A stretch of 64,000 nt of DNA from Marsupella aquatica (taxonomy: Eukaryota; Marchantiophyta). Made by a program: the position numbers and the translations under genes. Below the pieces are notes generated by a model. The model had not been told where the DNA came from, made no database searches, and saw nothing but the letters and a program-made list of their open reading frames with translations. Location of the stretch: positions 19,902,001 through 19,966,000 of the forward strand of contig OZ316893.1 in NCBI GenBank assembly GCA_973895155.1, written 5' to 3'. This document shows, piece by piece, positions 11,532-24,900 of this stretch. Numbering within the stretch: the first letter of the stretch is position 1; every line of letters starts with the position of its first letter.

Positions 11532-13318
11532 ACAGAGGGTTAAATCAATACAGCATTAAGGCTCCCAACCTTCTTGGGGCCGTACCCTGCCCATCACAAA
11601 GCCCAAACCTGCCATCACAAATCCCAAAGCCCAAAGCTGTTGCCCGCAAATCCGCTTGACTATCAATCACCATTTTGGCGGACTCTAAATGTATTAGCCC
11701 CTGATCCGTCGACAGACAGAAAAGTTCCATTCTTTTTGAATTTGATGCGTTGTAGGACGCGGGACATGCCTAGCCTTGAATGCCCACGGCTCCTTCTATT
11801 TTTGTCCCTTGTTATAATTCTGAGTTTTTGTCATTGTGGTTCGTTATTTGCATTCGTGTGACTGTTCTGGCAGCCCCGCTTTTGCGTAACTATAAGGGTT
11901 GTTGCGTTTGTGTGACTGTTCTGGCAGCTCTGCAATCACCCAGCTATAAGGGTTGTCACAATTGTGCACCTATGTTTGTTGCTTGCATTCGTATGACTAT
12001 TTTGGCAGCCCCTCGTAATCACTCCAGCTGTAACGGTACGGTTGTTGCGTTCGAGTGACTATTCTGGCAACCCCACGTTTACGCAGCTATAAAGGTTGCT
12101 GCATTTGTGTGACTGTTCTGGCAGCCCTACATTGTGAAGCTATAAGAGTTGTCGCATTTTTTTACTATTCTGGCAGCCCTACATTGTGAAGCTATAAGAG
12201 TTGTCGCATTTTTTTACTATTCTGGCAGCCTTGTGTTTGTGAGCTATGATCTGTTTCTCGTGTTTGTGTGGTTGTTCTGGCATATCAGGATTCTTTGCAC
12301 AGTTGACGGCCATTGTCCTCCTCACATTCAACCAATGAGAAATACACTTGCATTTGTGCGACTATTCTAGTGTCCACTTATTTGCGCACACAGGAGGTGA
12401 AGTATGTTTCACATGAGTCAGTCAATAGCTACATAACTTATATTTACTTCTAAAGGGCTCTTAATAAAAAGTGTTGTGTCTAGTCATTGTGCACCATGAA
12501 GCCTCCTCATCAAGGATACATTGAGGTCAATGTTGGTGTTTATGACTACATCCTTAGCACCACCTCCAAGGTTTATGACATGAGTAGGAAGTGGTTGAGG
12601 GAACTGATTTGTTGTCCCTACGTGGCCGTCTACCTTCCTTATATTCCCTGCCTAACCTACTCAGATGCTGCCTGATACATTCCCAAACCACTTTGCGCTT
12701 GGATAGTAGTGCACATGGCGTTGAGCCATCCTCCTCCTGCCATTCAAGAAAGTCGCTAAGTTACCACTTCTTCAATTAGTTTTTTCACACAGGATAGAAC
12801 AGAAATTGGAACACACAAAAAATATAGAACTTACCATATTGGTAATTTGAGACGAAGTTGCTTGTTCCCTTGCTTTTGTTGTCCTCAAAGCCATAGTCCT
12901 CCTTCCTCTCTTCCCGCCGTGGTAAATGTCCACCCTTATAGTTGTGCAAACGCAGGGTTACCAGAACAGTCACACAAATGCGACAATTCTTACAGCTGTG
13001 CAAATGCAGGGCTGCCAGAATAGTCACACGAATGCAAGCAACAAACCACAATGACAAAAACTGTAAATTAAAACAAGGGACGAAAACAGAGGGAGACGTG
13101 GGCGTTCAAGGCTAGGCATGTCCTGCGGTCTAAGGGCATCAAATTCGAAAAGAACCAAACTTTTCCGTCCGTTGATGGATCGGGGGCTAACACATTTAGA
13201 GTCTGCCAGAACGGTGATTGACGGTCAAGCACGTAGCAGCTTTGGGATTTGTGACGGGCAGGGTACGGGCCCCAAGAAGGTTGGGGAGCCTTAATGCGGT
13301 GTTGATTTAACCTGGTGT
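11532..13318. mobile_element. Foldback (long-TIR) Mutator-like element, non-autonomous
   Basis: The ends are ACAGAGGGTTAAATCA and, on the complement, ACACCAGGTTAAATCA, and they extend into inverted arms of about 385 bases or more (11,532-11,935 against 12,935-13,318). A perfect 9-base direct repeat CTATGAAAC flanks the element at 11,523-11,531 and 13,319-13,327; 9-base duplications are diagnostic of the Mutator superfamily. Inside the arms runs a minisatellite with units of roughly 58 bases containing GTGACTGTTCTGGCAGCCC and CTATAAGGGTTGT, with more copies in the left arm (to about 12,240) than in the right. The centre (12,300-12,930) has no recognisable transposase, so the element needs help in trans. 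Confidence 0.85.
11840..12245. repeat. Minisatellite in the left arm of the foldback element
   Basis: About seven degenerate units of 50-65 bases share TGTGACTGTTCTGGCAGCCC, a variable GC-containing block, CAGCTATAAGGGTTGT and a G/CATTTG run. The last two units (12,110-12,225) are nearly identical to each other, showing recent local expansion. The inverted right arm carries only about two units (12,935-13,035). Confidence 0.8.
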
Positions 13319-13327
13319 CTATGAAAC

Positions 13328-13844
13328 TTCAATCAATGATGAAGTAGTTCTATGAAAAAGCAACTCAGGCCTTTGAGTGCATTCAATCTATCTTACAAGC
13401 GGGCTTACAAGGGTCTTGTGGGCAATTGGTTTGTGGACTCTCACTCATAAGGAAGCTAATATATATTCTCTCTTTTCCGTTACTTTTTTATTTAGAGTAC
13501 ATACATTGCAATGTCAAAGTTGACATCAAAACATTCAGAACATATTATCACAAAATTATTTTGAGGCTTTGCAAGCACTCTTGAATATTTTAGTAGTAAG
13601 GTACAAGTTTTGTTAGACAAACCAAAATACTACAATAGTAATTGTTGTTGGCAGGGAATTACTTAGCTAAATCTAATCGAGTCAAGAGACCAAGACCAAG
13701 TACTAGCAAAGTTTGCCAAGATCTGCCTTTTGCTGTAACTATATTTTCCTGATCTGATGGTTGTCCCTTAGCTGTAGCTAGATTCACCAGATCTGATGGC
13801 TGCCAGGACAGATCCACCTTAACTTAATGATATTTATAAGTAGA
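13328..13844. other. Intergenic DNA with a short internal repeat
   Basis: No gene seen. GATCTGATGG with a following TTG or CTG occurs twice at about 13,752-13,803, with flanking AGCTGTAGCTAGATT similarity. Confidence 0.35.
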
Positions 13845-14659
13845 CTAGCTCAATACCCGTGCATTGCACAAAATATGTCGTTTCAGCCAAGATGTTATTG
13901 AGAAAAAATATTTCATGTCGCCCAAGATGTCGTGAAGAGAAAAGATGTCATGAAGGAAAAAAATGTTGCGTCTCCCAAAATGTCATGAAAAAAAAGATGT
14001 CGTGTTGCCCAAGATGTTGTGAAGAAAAATGATGTCGTGTCACCCAAGATATCGTGAAGAGAAAAGATGTTGTGTCACCCAAGATGTCATGAAGCTTATT
14101 GTCTTGGCTTTGGCTGTCCCAATGCCAAGACCCCTTGGGGCAACGAAATGGCTTGGCTGCCTTTTCTCTGAGAAAATGAGGGTTACATCTCAAGTTTTGG
14201 GTAGTTATTGTTTTATTATACACAGCCCAATGCCTTTGTGTTGCAAAAAAGATGTTGAGGTGACGAAAAGGTTTCAAGGTGAAAGAGATGCTGAGGTGAG
14301 GAAAAGAAGTCGATGTGAAAAGAAATTCATGAGAGAAGGAGATGTCAAGGCGAGGAAAAGATTTAAAGATGAGAAAAAGATATCAAGGAGAGAAAAAATG
14401 TTGAGGTGAGGGAGATGTTGTGGTGAGCTGCATATGTCAAGGTGAGAAAAAGGTAAGAGGTTGAGGTGAAAAAATATGTAAAGATGAATAAAAGATTTTG
14501 AGGAGAAAAAATGTTGAGGGTGACCAAAAATAGTTGTGACAAGATAAAGATGTAATATGAGAAAAAAATAGCGAGATGAGTAAAGATGTCAAGGTAAGGT
14601 AAAGTTGTGGTGATGTTCAATAAACCGTGCGTTGCACATAGAAATTGGGAGACACAAGA
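13845..14659 (-). mobile_element. Helitron-like non-autonomous element, copy 1
   Basis: On the minus strand the segment starts TCTTGTGTCTCCCAATTTC after an A and ends GCACGGGTATTGAGCTAG before a T. This fits the Helitron pattern of 5' TC, 3' CTAG and insertion between A and T without target duplication. A short GTGC-AAT-GCAC hairpin sits about 10 bases before the CTAG. The same TGTGCAAYGCACGG motif lies 22 bases inside the 5' end. The interior is low-complexity: an array of AAGATGTCGTGAAGAGAA-type units (13,880-14,095), then a run of GATGTCAAGGTGAGGAAAA-type units. A shorter relative with the same 5' terminus lies at 44,864-45,365. The stem is weak, so class assignment is tentative. Confidence 0.5.
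13880..14095. repeat. Tandem repeat AAGATGTCGTG..., about 35 bp unit
   Basis: Six or so degenerate units of the form AAGATGTCGTGTCACCC followed by AAGATGTCATGAAGAGAA alternate across the segment, inside the Helitron-like element. Confidence 0.7.
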
Positions 14660-15939
14660 TAATGTGGAGTGCTTGTAGGTCTTTTAAACATTGAAATAAA
14701 TAACAATTTATAAATTTTATTTATATTCAAGTTTTTCCAAAATTTTAAAATTAATATCCAATTTCTAAAATTCCAGTTTTAGTAATTACATTTTTCAATT
14801 AAATTTTCATCTTGGCCAGGTTTGGGCAGGAGGCAATTGAGATTTAGAGGGGTATGGATGGATCTGACGACTATATTAGGAGAATAAAATTTTAATAAAG
14901 GGTTACTATTAATTCACATTTTTTATTCAGTTTGTAAAGGGAAGTCTACTTGACCCTAGTGCATTGATAGAGTCCCTCCTCAGTTTCTTTGTCTTGTGTG
15001 ATCTCTTCTTGCTTGGAAACCGTGCCCTGCATTTTCATTCATACTAAATTAAATGTTCATTTTGCTTTATTCCTTATCTTTGCTTAGAAAGTTTTATGTT
15101 TGTCATTTAAAGTACACTGCAAATTTGAAAGACGACCACTCTATAAAATGGCACACCCTTGTATTATAGGAGTAAATAATAGGTGGGTCCCACATGTTTA
15201 CCCTCCTAGATCCTTGAGGCACTTGCTTGATCAACTCTGTTAAAAAAATACAAAAAGAAATTACTTACTATTGGAATTTGGGGGAGGCTCAATTTTTTTA
15301 AAAAAATTTTGAGGTAAGTTGGGAATTGGATTGAGATTGAAATGATATACCAGCCAATCCAATTCAGCACTCCTCTCAAAATTTGCCACAATCTAAATGG
15401 AAGGGTTGTGGGAACACATTAGAGAGAAATAAGTTTAATGTGAAAGATCAACAAATTCACTATCGATCCTTATCTTATCCTCATGATTAACCAACCAGTA
15501 CATCAAACCTTATGTGGACAGGTAGACAAGTAGAAGTAGAAAATCAAAGCCATCGCAGCAGGGTAGCAATGAGGTGAGCTTGCCAGTTCTTGAATCCATA
15601 GAGTAAGCAACTGGAGCCAATACCATTCAATCAACCAATCAGCTACATAAAATCTGCATTTTTATCTTATGGGTTACATTTGAACAAGATTGTGGCATTA
15701 TCTTATGAGCATTGAACTGAAGCACAAGGAAGAGAGAATCAGCACCTAAAAAGTTGTGGATGGCAAATTCATCAACATGCAGCTTATGCAGATCAACTGT
15801 ATCATACACTTGGATGGAGCTGGCCTACCAAAGAGTGTCAAGGCCTTCAACCGGCTTCATGAGCTCCTTGGCAAACCCTAAACATGCTTGAAAGCACCAC
15901 AGCATATACTAGGTGACACCGGACTTCCCAAAAGAAAAG
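14660..15939. other. Intergenic and 5' flank of CCDC39
   Basis: AT-rich DNA with no recognisable gene or transposon ends. The last few hundred bases must include the CCDC39 promoter; I see no unambiguous TATA box or initiator. An additional non-coding first exon between about 15,700 and 15,939 cannot be excluded. Confidence 0.4.
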
Positions 15940-18900
15940 ATGGAGATAAGAGGTTTGGACAATGTGGGACCGGACTCATGCCCCCACACTCCACCTGGTG
16001 CCTCAAGGACTGGAATTGGTGGACTAGGAGATCATGCACAAGAGCCTATAGAGGCATTCATCACTCTTCGGAGAGAGTCTGACAACAGTCCTCCTATTGA
16101 TGTGGACCAGACCAATGTAAAAAACTGAATCAGCAATTTAATCTGCCACTGATAGTGTTTTCAATATGACTGAAATGAGAATAGGTTTAGCATTCCAGCC
16201 ATTAAGCATGGAGGCCTTGGATAAGCTACACCTCAATCCTTGGCCTAGTTGAAAGACACAGGGGCGCTTCTTGATGTTTGTCATAAAGGTTATGAGTATG
16301 TGCATGGCTATCAAGGGACAATCGTAATTTTCAATCAGCACCACTTGGTTGCAAAGTTGCTAGAGCTGGGGTTGTGTAAGAGAATGTGTTTTGCTGATAT
16401 TGTAGGTTGATGATCCTGACAAAACCGAGGATCCAGAGGACAAGGCCACAAAAGAGCTTCTTTTGCTTAAGGCAATTAATGCCAAGTACTTGCCAGCATT
16501 TGCCAATGAGGACAATGTGATACTCCATGACAGTGTTCTTGAAGCTGAGTTGGCTTTGAAGAAAGCAGAGGTATTGAGCTTGGATGGGATAGTCTCATCA
16601 TTCTCTTCACTTTGTTTGTTTGTGACTGAAATCTGTTTACTGGCTGGATGTGAGATTTAACAAACAAAAATGATTTGTTCTTTGTTTGCAGATGTGAAAT
16701 TTATTTCCTTAAAAGTTTCACTATGGGTAGGAGAAAGTTTCACTAGGAGTAGGAGTTTGATGTGTGGTCTCAAAAAGTCTTGGGCAAAATGTATTAGCAA
16801 AAACTCAACCACTCTTGTAATTGATGTTTAATTCTAGTTGTAAGTTGTACTTACTTCCATCAGTTATTCTAAATCCTGTTCCCTACTACAATGCTCATGG
16901 CTAGCTGGGAATCAGGAAGCTGTGGAAGAACAAGATGACAGGGCTACTATCATGGAAGAGCATATGAAGCGGGTGCAACAGGAAATTTATCTCTCACAAT
17001 CAAGGCATGAAGTGAAGAGACGAGAGATAGCAACTGAGGAACATCTTTGGAAGCTTTCAGATTTTGAATCAAGCAGGCTCAAGGTAGGGCATGTAGTTGG
17101 TTTTTGGAAACTTTCTTTCAACCGACTACAATGTTGCACATCTAGAGACTTAGGATGTCGATAGTTTCCCTATTGATGCACCATCAAAGCAAAATAGAGT
17201 TACATTGATGAAAACTGATGACAATATTTATGCTTCAGTACAGTTAACCCTCTGGTGAACCTGCTGGTACGTGAACCCATTTGAAATATACAATCTATTT
17301 TTGGGGGGTATCTAAGTTCTCAAAATTGATTCTATCTTCCAGCCTCAAGATGATGATGATAATTTAACAGTTGTTTGGCTCCAGAAGTTTCAGATCCTAT
17401 TTGCGGAAGCCATGCAAACACATGACGTATATATATTGCCGGATATCTCCATGTGGCTGAGCCTCTCTTGTCAAGACATATTGGCTACGTGTGTATAGAG
17501 GATGTGTTTGGATATTAAAGAGCTTCACAGTGGGTGGCTTTAGTTTCAATAATACCTTTGAATCTTTGTTTCAGGGAGAGATGAGGAAAATGACCAAGGA
17601 TGCAGAAGAAATCAATGACAGGCTTCGTGCATTTAGGACGCAAATATTTAAAGCTAATGAAAAGATGGATCAATTCCGACTGCTCATGAAGTGGAATCAG
17701 GTGCTTGGATGTGCTCAAGATCTTGATTGAATGGAATAATTTAAAAGCTGAGAAGTCAATAATGTTGTTCAATTCAAAGTTTGAATGTCATACAGACTCC
17801 GTCTCTTCAACATTTATTAATGATATTTGTGAAAGTTTATTTTGACATGAAATGGTGTCACATATTACTTCCTACCTTAATACATGAATAGAAAATACCC
17901 ATTCGTTCTCATTGTATCCTCAGTCTACTTATTGTTACAGTTTTGTGATGAAAATTTTGTTGGTTCCACCGCTATTGCTTACCTCCAATATTCAAAAAGT
18001 AACAGTGCCTTATTCCTGGGTCTCTAACTCATGGCCAGGTGGATCAGAGCAGGAGGAACTGGAACAGTGGGCACAGGCGGCGCGGCAAAAGGATGAAGAT
18101 AACACTGCAATGGACAAATATACAAAGAGTGACAATGCCCGTGTAAGAGAACTGCAGTTGGAGGAGATGAAGGCAGCTGAAGAGGTGTATACCTTGAAGC
18201 AATCACTAGATGCGGAGGTCACAGAAACTCAATCATATCAAATACAGCTTGATAAAACTGCGATCCTTTTCAGGTGCACTCCAGACCTCCACATCCTTAC
18301 TTCTGAAACTGCAAAAATCCTTAGTTTTCTTGTTCACCATGACTGTCCTTGCACCTCTGTAGTCCTTGCACCTCTGTAGTACCTTTGGCATCCATTTCAA
18401 TAGCATTCATTGACATATGGAAGATCCTGAGACTCTCAAAGGAGGGTGGTGATGGCTTTAAGAGCCCGGGGACTAATTTTTTTTGAATCAACAAGGACCA
18501 AGGGACACTGACTGATGCGCTTTGTCTTGTAGGGAACTACATTTACAGAGGCAGAAAGTCATACGGTTATGGGAAACTACAGTGGAGGCAATTCATAAAA
18601 GAGACGAGTCAATTCATGAAGTGGCAGAAGAGTTTGCAGAGAACAAAATCCGTGTCCAGAAGAAAAAACATCAACTTGATGCTCTCCAAAAAGTGTTATT
18701 CAGGGAAATGGATACCAATGTGAGTCAAGTCTGAGATCAAAGTGAACCAACATCATTCATTTGGTAATTTCAAAGCTTTACAAGGGAAAAACAGTGTCAC
18801 GTACACTAATGAATTCTTTCTTGGATTAAGTTGAAGGAGTTCTTTGACTCACAAGTGTTGTCCCTGGTGAAATTTAACTCAAGGAAATGTTGTTGCCAAC

Positions 18901-21900
18901 TTTGCTATTGCAATGAGAAGTTTAGCATTAGAGAGAATGTATGACTGTGGGAAACCGAATTAATCTTAAGACATCCTTAGAGAGAGATGCACAAGACTTA
19001 GTTATCCTTTGAGCCATGTATTTGCATAGAGGACTGGAGATTATTGGCGGAGAAAGTTGGCTTTATATTTTTCCTACCAGTTTGTGACATTTGCACTCCG
19101 CTGCTTATGAACTGCAGGCTGGTGTAGACTACTTAGTTATTGTCTAGAATAATGAGGACTTTCTTGGCTATGACTACTGTCATACCAGATAAGACTAGAA
19201 AGTGATGCATTATCAATAACCAATATTGAGTCATAACTTAAATCATATAGTATATCTAATATCCAATTATGGAGTCTGGAATTATGCTTTTTGGCCTATT
19301 TCACCTGTTGCGTGTGCCAATTCTCTTGCCTTAGCCTTCTGGTTCCCCCCATCCATGGGGTTCACTCAGAATAAAATTTTAATTTCCCTCAATTTTTTTT
19401 TTTAATTATGGAGTCCAGAAATAAACATCTGAGTCTAGTACTAAAGTAAGTAATTCCAATACAACAATCTACTCAAGGATGAGAGATTGTCTGGATGTTG
19501 TCCATTATGATGATTGTTGTTTACGAAGACAGTTATAGTTTGGTAGTTTATTGTCTTCATCATATTAACTTTCCCATCGAGAACTATTCCTTCTCACTAG
19601 TTTTTGCAACCCTTTCCATATTTTTACTGGTTGTTCTTGTGCATTTCAACTCTCCTTTAATTGTTGCTCTTTTCCTGAAATCCTCCAATGATGTATCCTT
19701 CATTTAGAAAGATTTGGAGAGGATGATCATCGATGCAGAAAGTGAGGTTGTAAAAGTACGGCAAGTTGCCATTAAAGAAGCTGAAAGGTATGTGAAACTG
19801 TCTCTCACTATTTGTGTATTTTATGTATCTTGTCTTTCATGGTGACAGTCTCTGATCTGAATAGCAAAAAATAATAATCTATGGTATTCTTAAAACATTG
19901 TTGACCTGCGGATTTCCCTAAGGTAACCATAACTGAAGGATTTCTCCTATCTAGGGAGATTACCTCTTTCCAAGTAATGTTCCATCACGCATATGCTGAA
20001 TGAAAATTTATCTTTGAAAGCAAATTTTTCCAAAGGGATCCAGAAAATGTAAAGAAAGGATGAGCTATCTGAAGCTTGAAGAGACCTTGTGAGAACCTTA
20101 TCAAATGTGCTCACTCATCTAACTTGAGGTTTTGAATGCAATCAGTATGAATGCTGTAGTAGAGGTATATGAGTTACAAAAGGTAACTCATCTACGAGCA
20201 CAAGGAGAGCTTGCTGCTGCTATTGCCATGAAAGCTCAAGCAGAGGAGGTTTGCTTGAACCCTCTCAAAGTCTGGATTTAATTCTTTATTTGTTTTGCCC
20301 AATTTTGTGCTGCCATAACTTTTTGGAAAGGTCTTTAATAACAATTGGGATAACAATCAAATTACTTTCCCCTTAAAATATGGGTGGTATATTTTCAGAT
20401 CCGTTTAGTATGCTCAAGTAGAGTACAAGTGAATATATTTGTCATAGCCTGTACGTCTAGACTGACATAGTATCTGTTTGATATCTACTTCTGAAAGACT
20501 ATCTGTTTAAACTCTCTTCAAACCTCTGAAGGGACAGATTCTTTTCTGGACCTCACTTCCACTTTCCTGGAAGTTTCTTTATTTTACTGGCAAAAAGGGT
20601 TTAGATAATTAAAATATCATATTGGTCTCACCTGAGTGGTCTATAGCTACTCATTTTAAAGTAAGTTTATAGGATAGCAAAGCTGAAAGTAAGTTTATAG
20701 GATAGCAAAGCTGACCAAAGCCACCGCATATGATATGGCAGGGTTTGAGATACTGAGAACCAACAAGTTGTGGACTTACAATTCCCTAATTGCAGGAGGT
20801 TGAGACGAAGAAGAAGAAGGTTGCAGCTGCACGGCTTAGACTAGAACGTGCCAAGGAGAAAGTGAAAGTAGAACATGACCACCTTGATTCCCTTGAGAAA
20901 CGGTCTGAGGATCTAGACAAGTTGCTGAATAAGGAAGAGGAGAATTACAAATCAGCCATGAAAGAAGTGGTTGAACTTCGTGAAAAACATTTTAAAGCAA
21001 CTGAAGAGCTGCATGTGATCAAAACTGCAGGTCAGTCCTCCTTATATAAACCTGTCATCATCAACATTGAGTGACAGCTAAAAGAGGCAGGAAGAGAGGA
21101 ATCGGGTTCAAGTCCCCCTCTCTTACTCCGCCTTGGGGGGGGGGGGGGGGGATGTAATTGTGTATGTGGGTGGATGGGTTAGCCAAAGTTGCCTTGCAAA
21201 TCACCGACTGTGCATGAAGTAATATTAACAACAGAGGATATCCAGATAACTGGTTGTCCTCACCGGGATTAAAAACAAAAATTAATGCCACTTTTAATAT
21301 TTGGGTTCAACAACAAGTAAGTTCCTCTTGATCTGAGATACTTATACAACAAGTAATTTAGAAGGTACCCTGAAAAAGATAAGAACTTCTGGTCAGGTAC
21401 AATAATGTTAGATTTCTTACTGACTGTGGAACTGCCTTATTCTACTCGATTGTCATTTCTGGTATTTTGATTTCTGAGCAGATAGTCATTGAAAGGATTG
21501 ATTTTAGAGTTGCATGTGTGATATGAGGCTAAAGCACACAAGTACCTTATATGTTTTTTCCAGAGTTTTAAGTGTGATGGAGATCAAATGCTAGTGTCAA
21601 CGGGAGTGTAAGAGAAGAGAAGATTGTGTTTTACTTACAATGTTGATTTGTTGTACTCTGACAGAAAAGGACACCTTGTTTGAAATCAACAGTGGAAAAT
21701 CCCAGATCAAGACTTTAGCACATAATCTTAACAATCTAGAGATGACTATGCGAAGACAAGATGAAGTGCTCTACACTCTTGAGTTTCAAATTCAAGCTCT
21801 TGAAAGGAAAGTAGGTCGGGCAATGGGAGAGAGGACTGACTTAGAGACCAAAGAGACGGAAAAGAAGATAGCAGATCTTGAAAAACAGTTAAATGAAAAG

Positions 21901-24900
21901 AAGGCAGAGGAGGCACTGGTAATAGCACAGGTATAATTTCCTTTTTTTCCTGAGGTGCAAACCTTCTGAGTGGTTGGAAAGATGCAAGAACAGTTAAATG
22001 AAAAGAAGGCAGAGGAGGCACTGGTAATAGCACAGGTATAATTTCCTTTTTTTCCTGAGGTGCAAACCTTCTGAGTGGTTGGAAAGATGCAAGTTATGTC
22101 TTGGTCATCAATACAACCAAAAGGGTGTATCAAATTTTATCACTGTTGGGATTTCCCTGGTCAACTCTTTCTCTTTGATGATGTAATGTGATTTCCTTAG
22201 TTTTTGAAGGTACTCCAGATATTGTATTTCATTCTGTGTTTGCCCAAAAAGAAAAATACTTTGTTTGAATATAAAAATGTCTCAGCCAAATTGAATGTGT
22301 CCATTTTCTGCTAGTAATTAAGAAAATGCCTCAGAAATCCCAGAGCTAATCTAAACACCAATTCACGAATCAACAATAGTGAAGCCCGGGAAGAGTGTTT
22401 GTTTCCTGGTGTTGAGCTTAAATTCTTCCAAGATGAATCCAAACTGCAAAAGTCCAGTTTGTGGGAACATATCATTTTTGTTGCCCAAACGTCATTTTGA
22501 ATCAGGGCTGGACAAAAGGTTTACTTCAATTCATTAACTCGAGTCAATTTTGTAAAATTTCTCTGCAGCTGAAGAGGACTCAAGAGGAGCTACGGGCAAG
22601 CACAAGGAAAAATGAAGATGTGCAAAGGAAGCTTGGTGACATGACTGAGAAGAATTCCGAGCTAACACTGCAATGTGACACTGGACTCATGACAGTAAAG
22701 GTGTAAGCTGCATTTCACTCAAGTGATAAATATTCTCAAAACAATGGATGCACATGACTTGTGACAATTCTGGCCGCCTGAATTCAACTTTCAGTTTGTA
22801 GCCCCTTGCAGATGTTGTGGTTTTCAGAAGGACTCAAAATCCATTCAGTTTTATCTTTTAAGCTTTTCAAGCAATAGATTTATGTGATGTGGGATTTCAT
22901 TCTAGAATCTTTAATATCTGGAACAGTTCTCCAATCTAAGTCAGGAATCTTGTTTACCGCAGACATTACAAAAGGAGAAGGAGGAAAGGATGCTCTCCCA
23001 TGATTTGCTCCAAATGGAAGTCAACCGTTTATCAGATATGCTTAATGCAAAAGCAGGTAATTATCACATCTAGCGTCACATATATGGACTAGCTTAGGAT
23101 AACTTCTTAGCTTTTCCTACACATCTTTTTGTTTAAAAAGTGTGCAACTTTTCTACCCAGAGTCTAACTTGAATTCAATCAGAACTTTTATTGAGCTTGA
23201 TGTCTACTTTGCTAATGTTCTACATCTGTGTGAAGATGGTGTATTCACTATGGAGAGCATAAAGCAGAAATTAATGTTGGGCATGGATGATCACAAGAGA
23301 GAGATAAATGCACGCCGGGAAGACACGAAGGCCCGTTTAAAAATTCTCAATGATGAACTGCATAAGTTGATGGTACAGCGAAAGAGTTTGGCTCTTCAAA
23401 TTGAAAAGGTACAATCATGTGTTCAATGTGTCCAGACATGACTCCAACAAGCAAAGTTGATGTTCTAGCAATATCCAGAAATTATGCAAATTTTCTGTCT
23501 TATGGTTGACCAAAGACATACCCAAGAGAATGTTTGCATGCAGGGTACTATAACATGGGAAGCAATTGGGGTTTTACAACCTTCTATGTCAAATGTTATT
23601 TTGGAAGTAGTAGTCTTTTTCAAAGATAAATTCAAGCTAGGCACTCGGCTAGGTGCAACATGGTCATCTCACATCATATCCTCTGTGACTACTTTACAGC
23701 TTCAATCCAAGTATCGGACTTTAATTGACCGAGTTAAATTGGAAGATGGGACAGAGCGATCCGCAAATTACTATGTCATCAAGGCAGCACAGGAACGTCA
23801 GTTGCTTGAACTTGAACTTCCAAAGCTTGAAGAAGAGGTTTACAAGGTTTGTTAACAATGATTTCTCCTGTTTCCTCTAAAGCCAATTGCCCCGCTTGAG
23901 GTTTCCATCAAAAACAACAACACCCAAGAAGTGAGATAGGAACAAAGATGAGATCAAGATAGCCTTTGCCAATTATCCAATAAACTCTCACTTGGGGATG
24001 GAATGGAGATGATTATTTTAGCTGCTAAAGATAATAAGAACAGGATGGTCACAAATGTTTTCAAAATGTTTGATGGTTTATGTTGTGAGCTAGCTTGCCA
24101 GGTTAAGGGTGATGTCCAGAAACTGGAGAAAGCCACTGCTGAAATTCAGGAGTCGAATAATGCACTGCGGACTAGCCTCAATTCCCCAAAAAGCATTGAA
24201 TTAGCCAATGAGCAAAAGTACCTAAAAGATATATATGACGAAGCCAAACAGAGAACTCGGTTTAAGGAAAGGGAAGAGGCGATACTGTTAGATGTGAGCC
24301 ATCTTTGCCTCTACTTCTGTCAAGATTCTATTTAACTAGTTGCTTCAAATTCCTTGAGCTTCACAATGTCTTCAGATATGTACCATTTCTTTAGTAAGGG
24401 GGACAAATTGAATGAAACTAGAATGCTCATAAACAAACACAAAACTGACCATTCTGTGACCAAAGAGTGCTATGGTCACAAGTGGGGGTCACAAGAAGAC
24501 TGGACTCCTCCCTCCCTCCTCCTCTTTTGCTCTACATCCATCACCCTCCCTCATGTCACTGTCAGTATTTTTGTACCTTGTTGACCCCAATGTCGATGCT
24601 ATACTTTCCTTATATATTACTGAATTTGGTCAGATATTCTTGATGAGCCTACCCTGCTGGATGGCATTGACCATGTTGTGGGGCTTAATAGCAAGACATT
24701 CTGAATGTTATTTGTTCAATTACATTATCTTTCAAGGCTGAAAAGAATGTGAAAGTATTGACATGATTCACTTCAATTATTTTCACTACTTTGTTGTATG
24801 AATTCTTATGGTTCTCGTTACACTCCTGTTTTTGTCATGAGCTACTATTAGAAACTCCATGAAGCAGAAAGGCGATTGGAGAATGCTGAGAGAGAGCGGG

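Noticed and set aside
11780-12058. 92-codon ORF with repeated VTVLAA motif
   Set aside because: It is translation of the foldback element's minisatellite, not a repeat protein gene.
13845-14659. CRISPR-like array
   Set aside because: The repeats are degenerate, without constant spacers, in a plant nuclear context; better explained as tandem repeats in a transposon.
18038-18053. Upstream acceptors for CCDC39 exon 5
   Set aside because: They put the exon out of phase; the AG at 18,051-18,052 gives the frame and the conserved EELEQW join.
19708-20248. Apparent phase clash between CCDC39 exons 7 and 8
   Set aside because: Resolved by using the acceptor ATCAG at 20,141-20,145, which starts exon 8 with a single base and restores frame.
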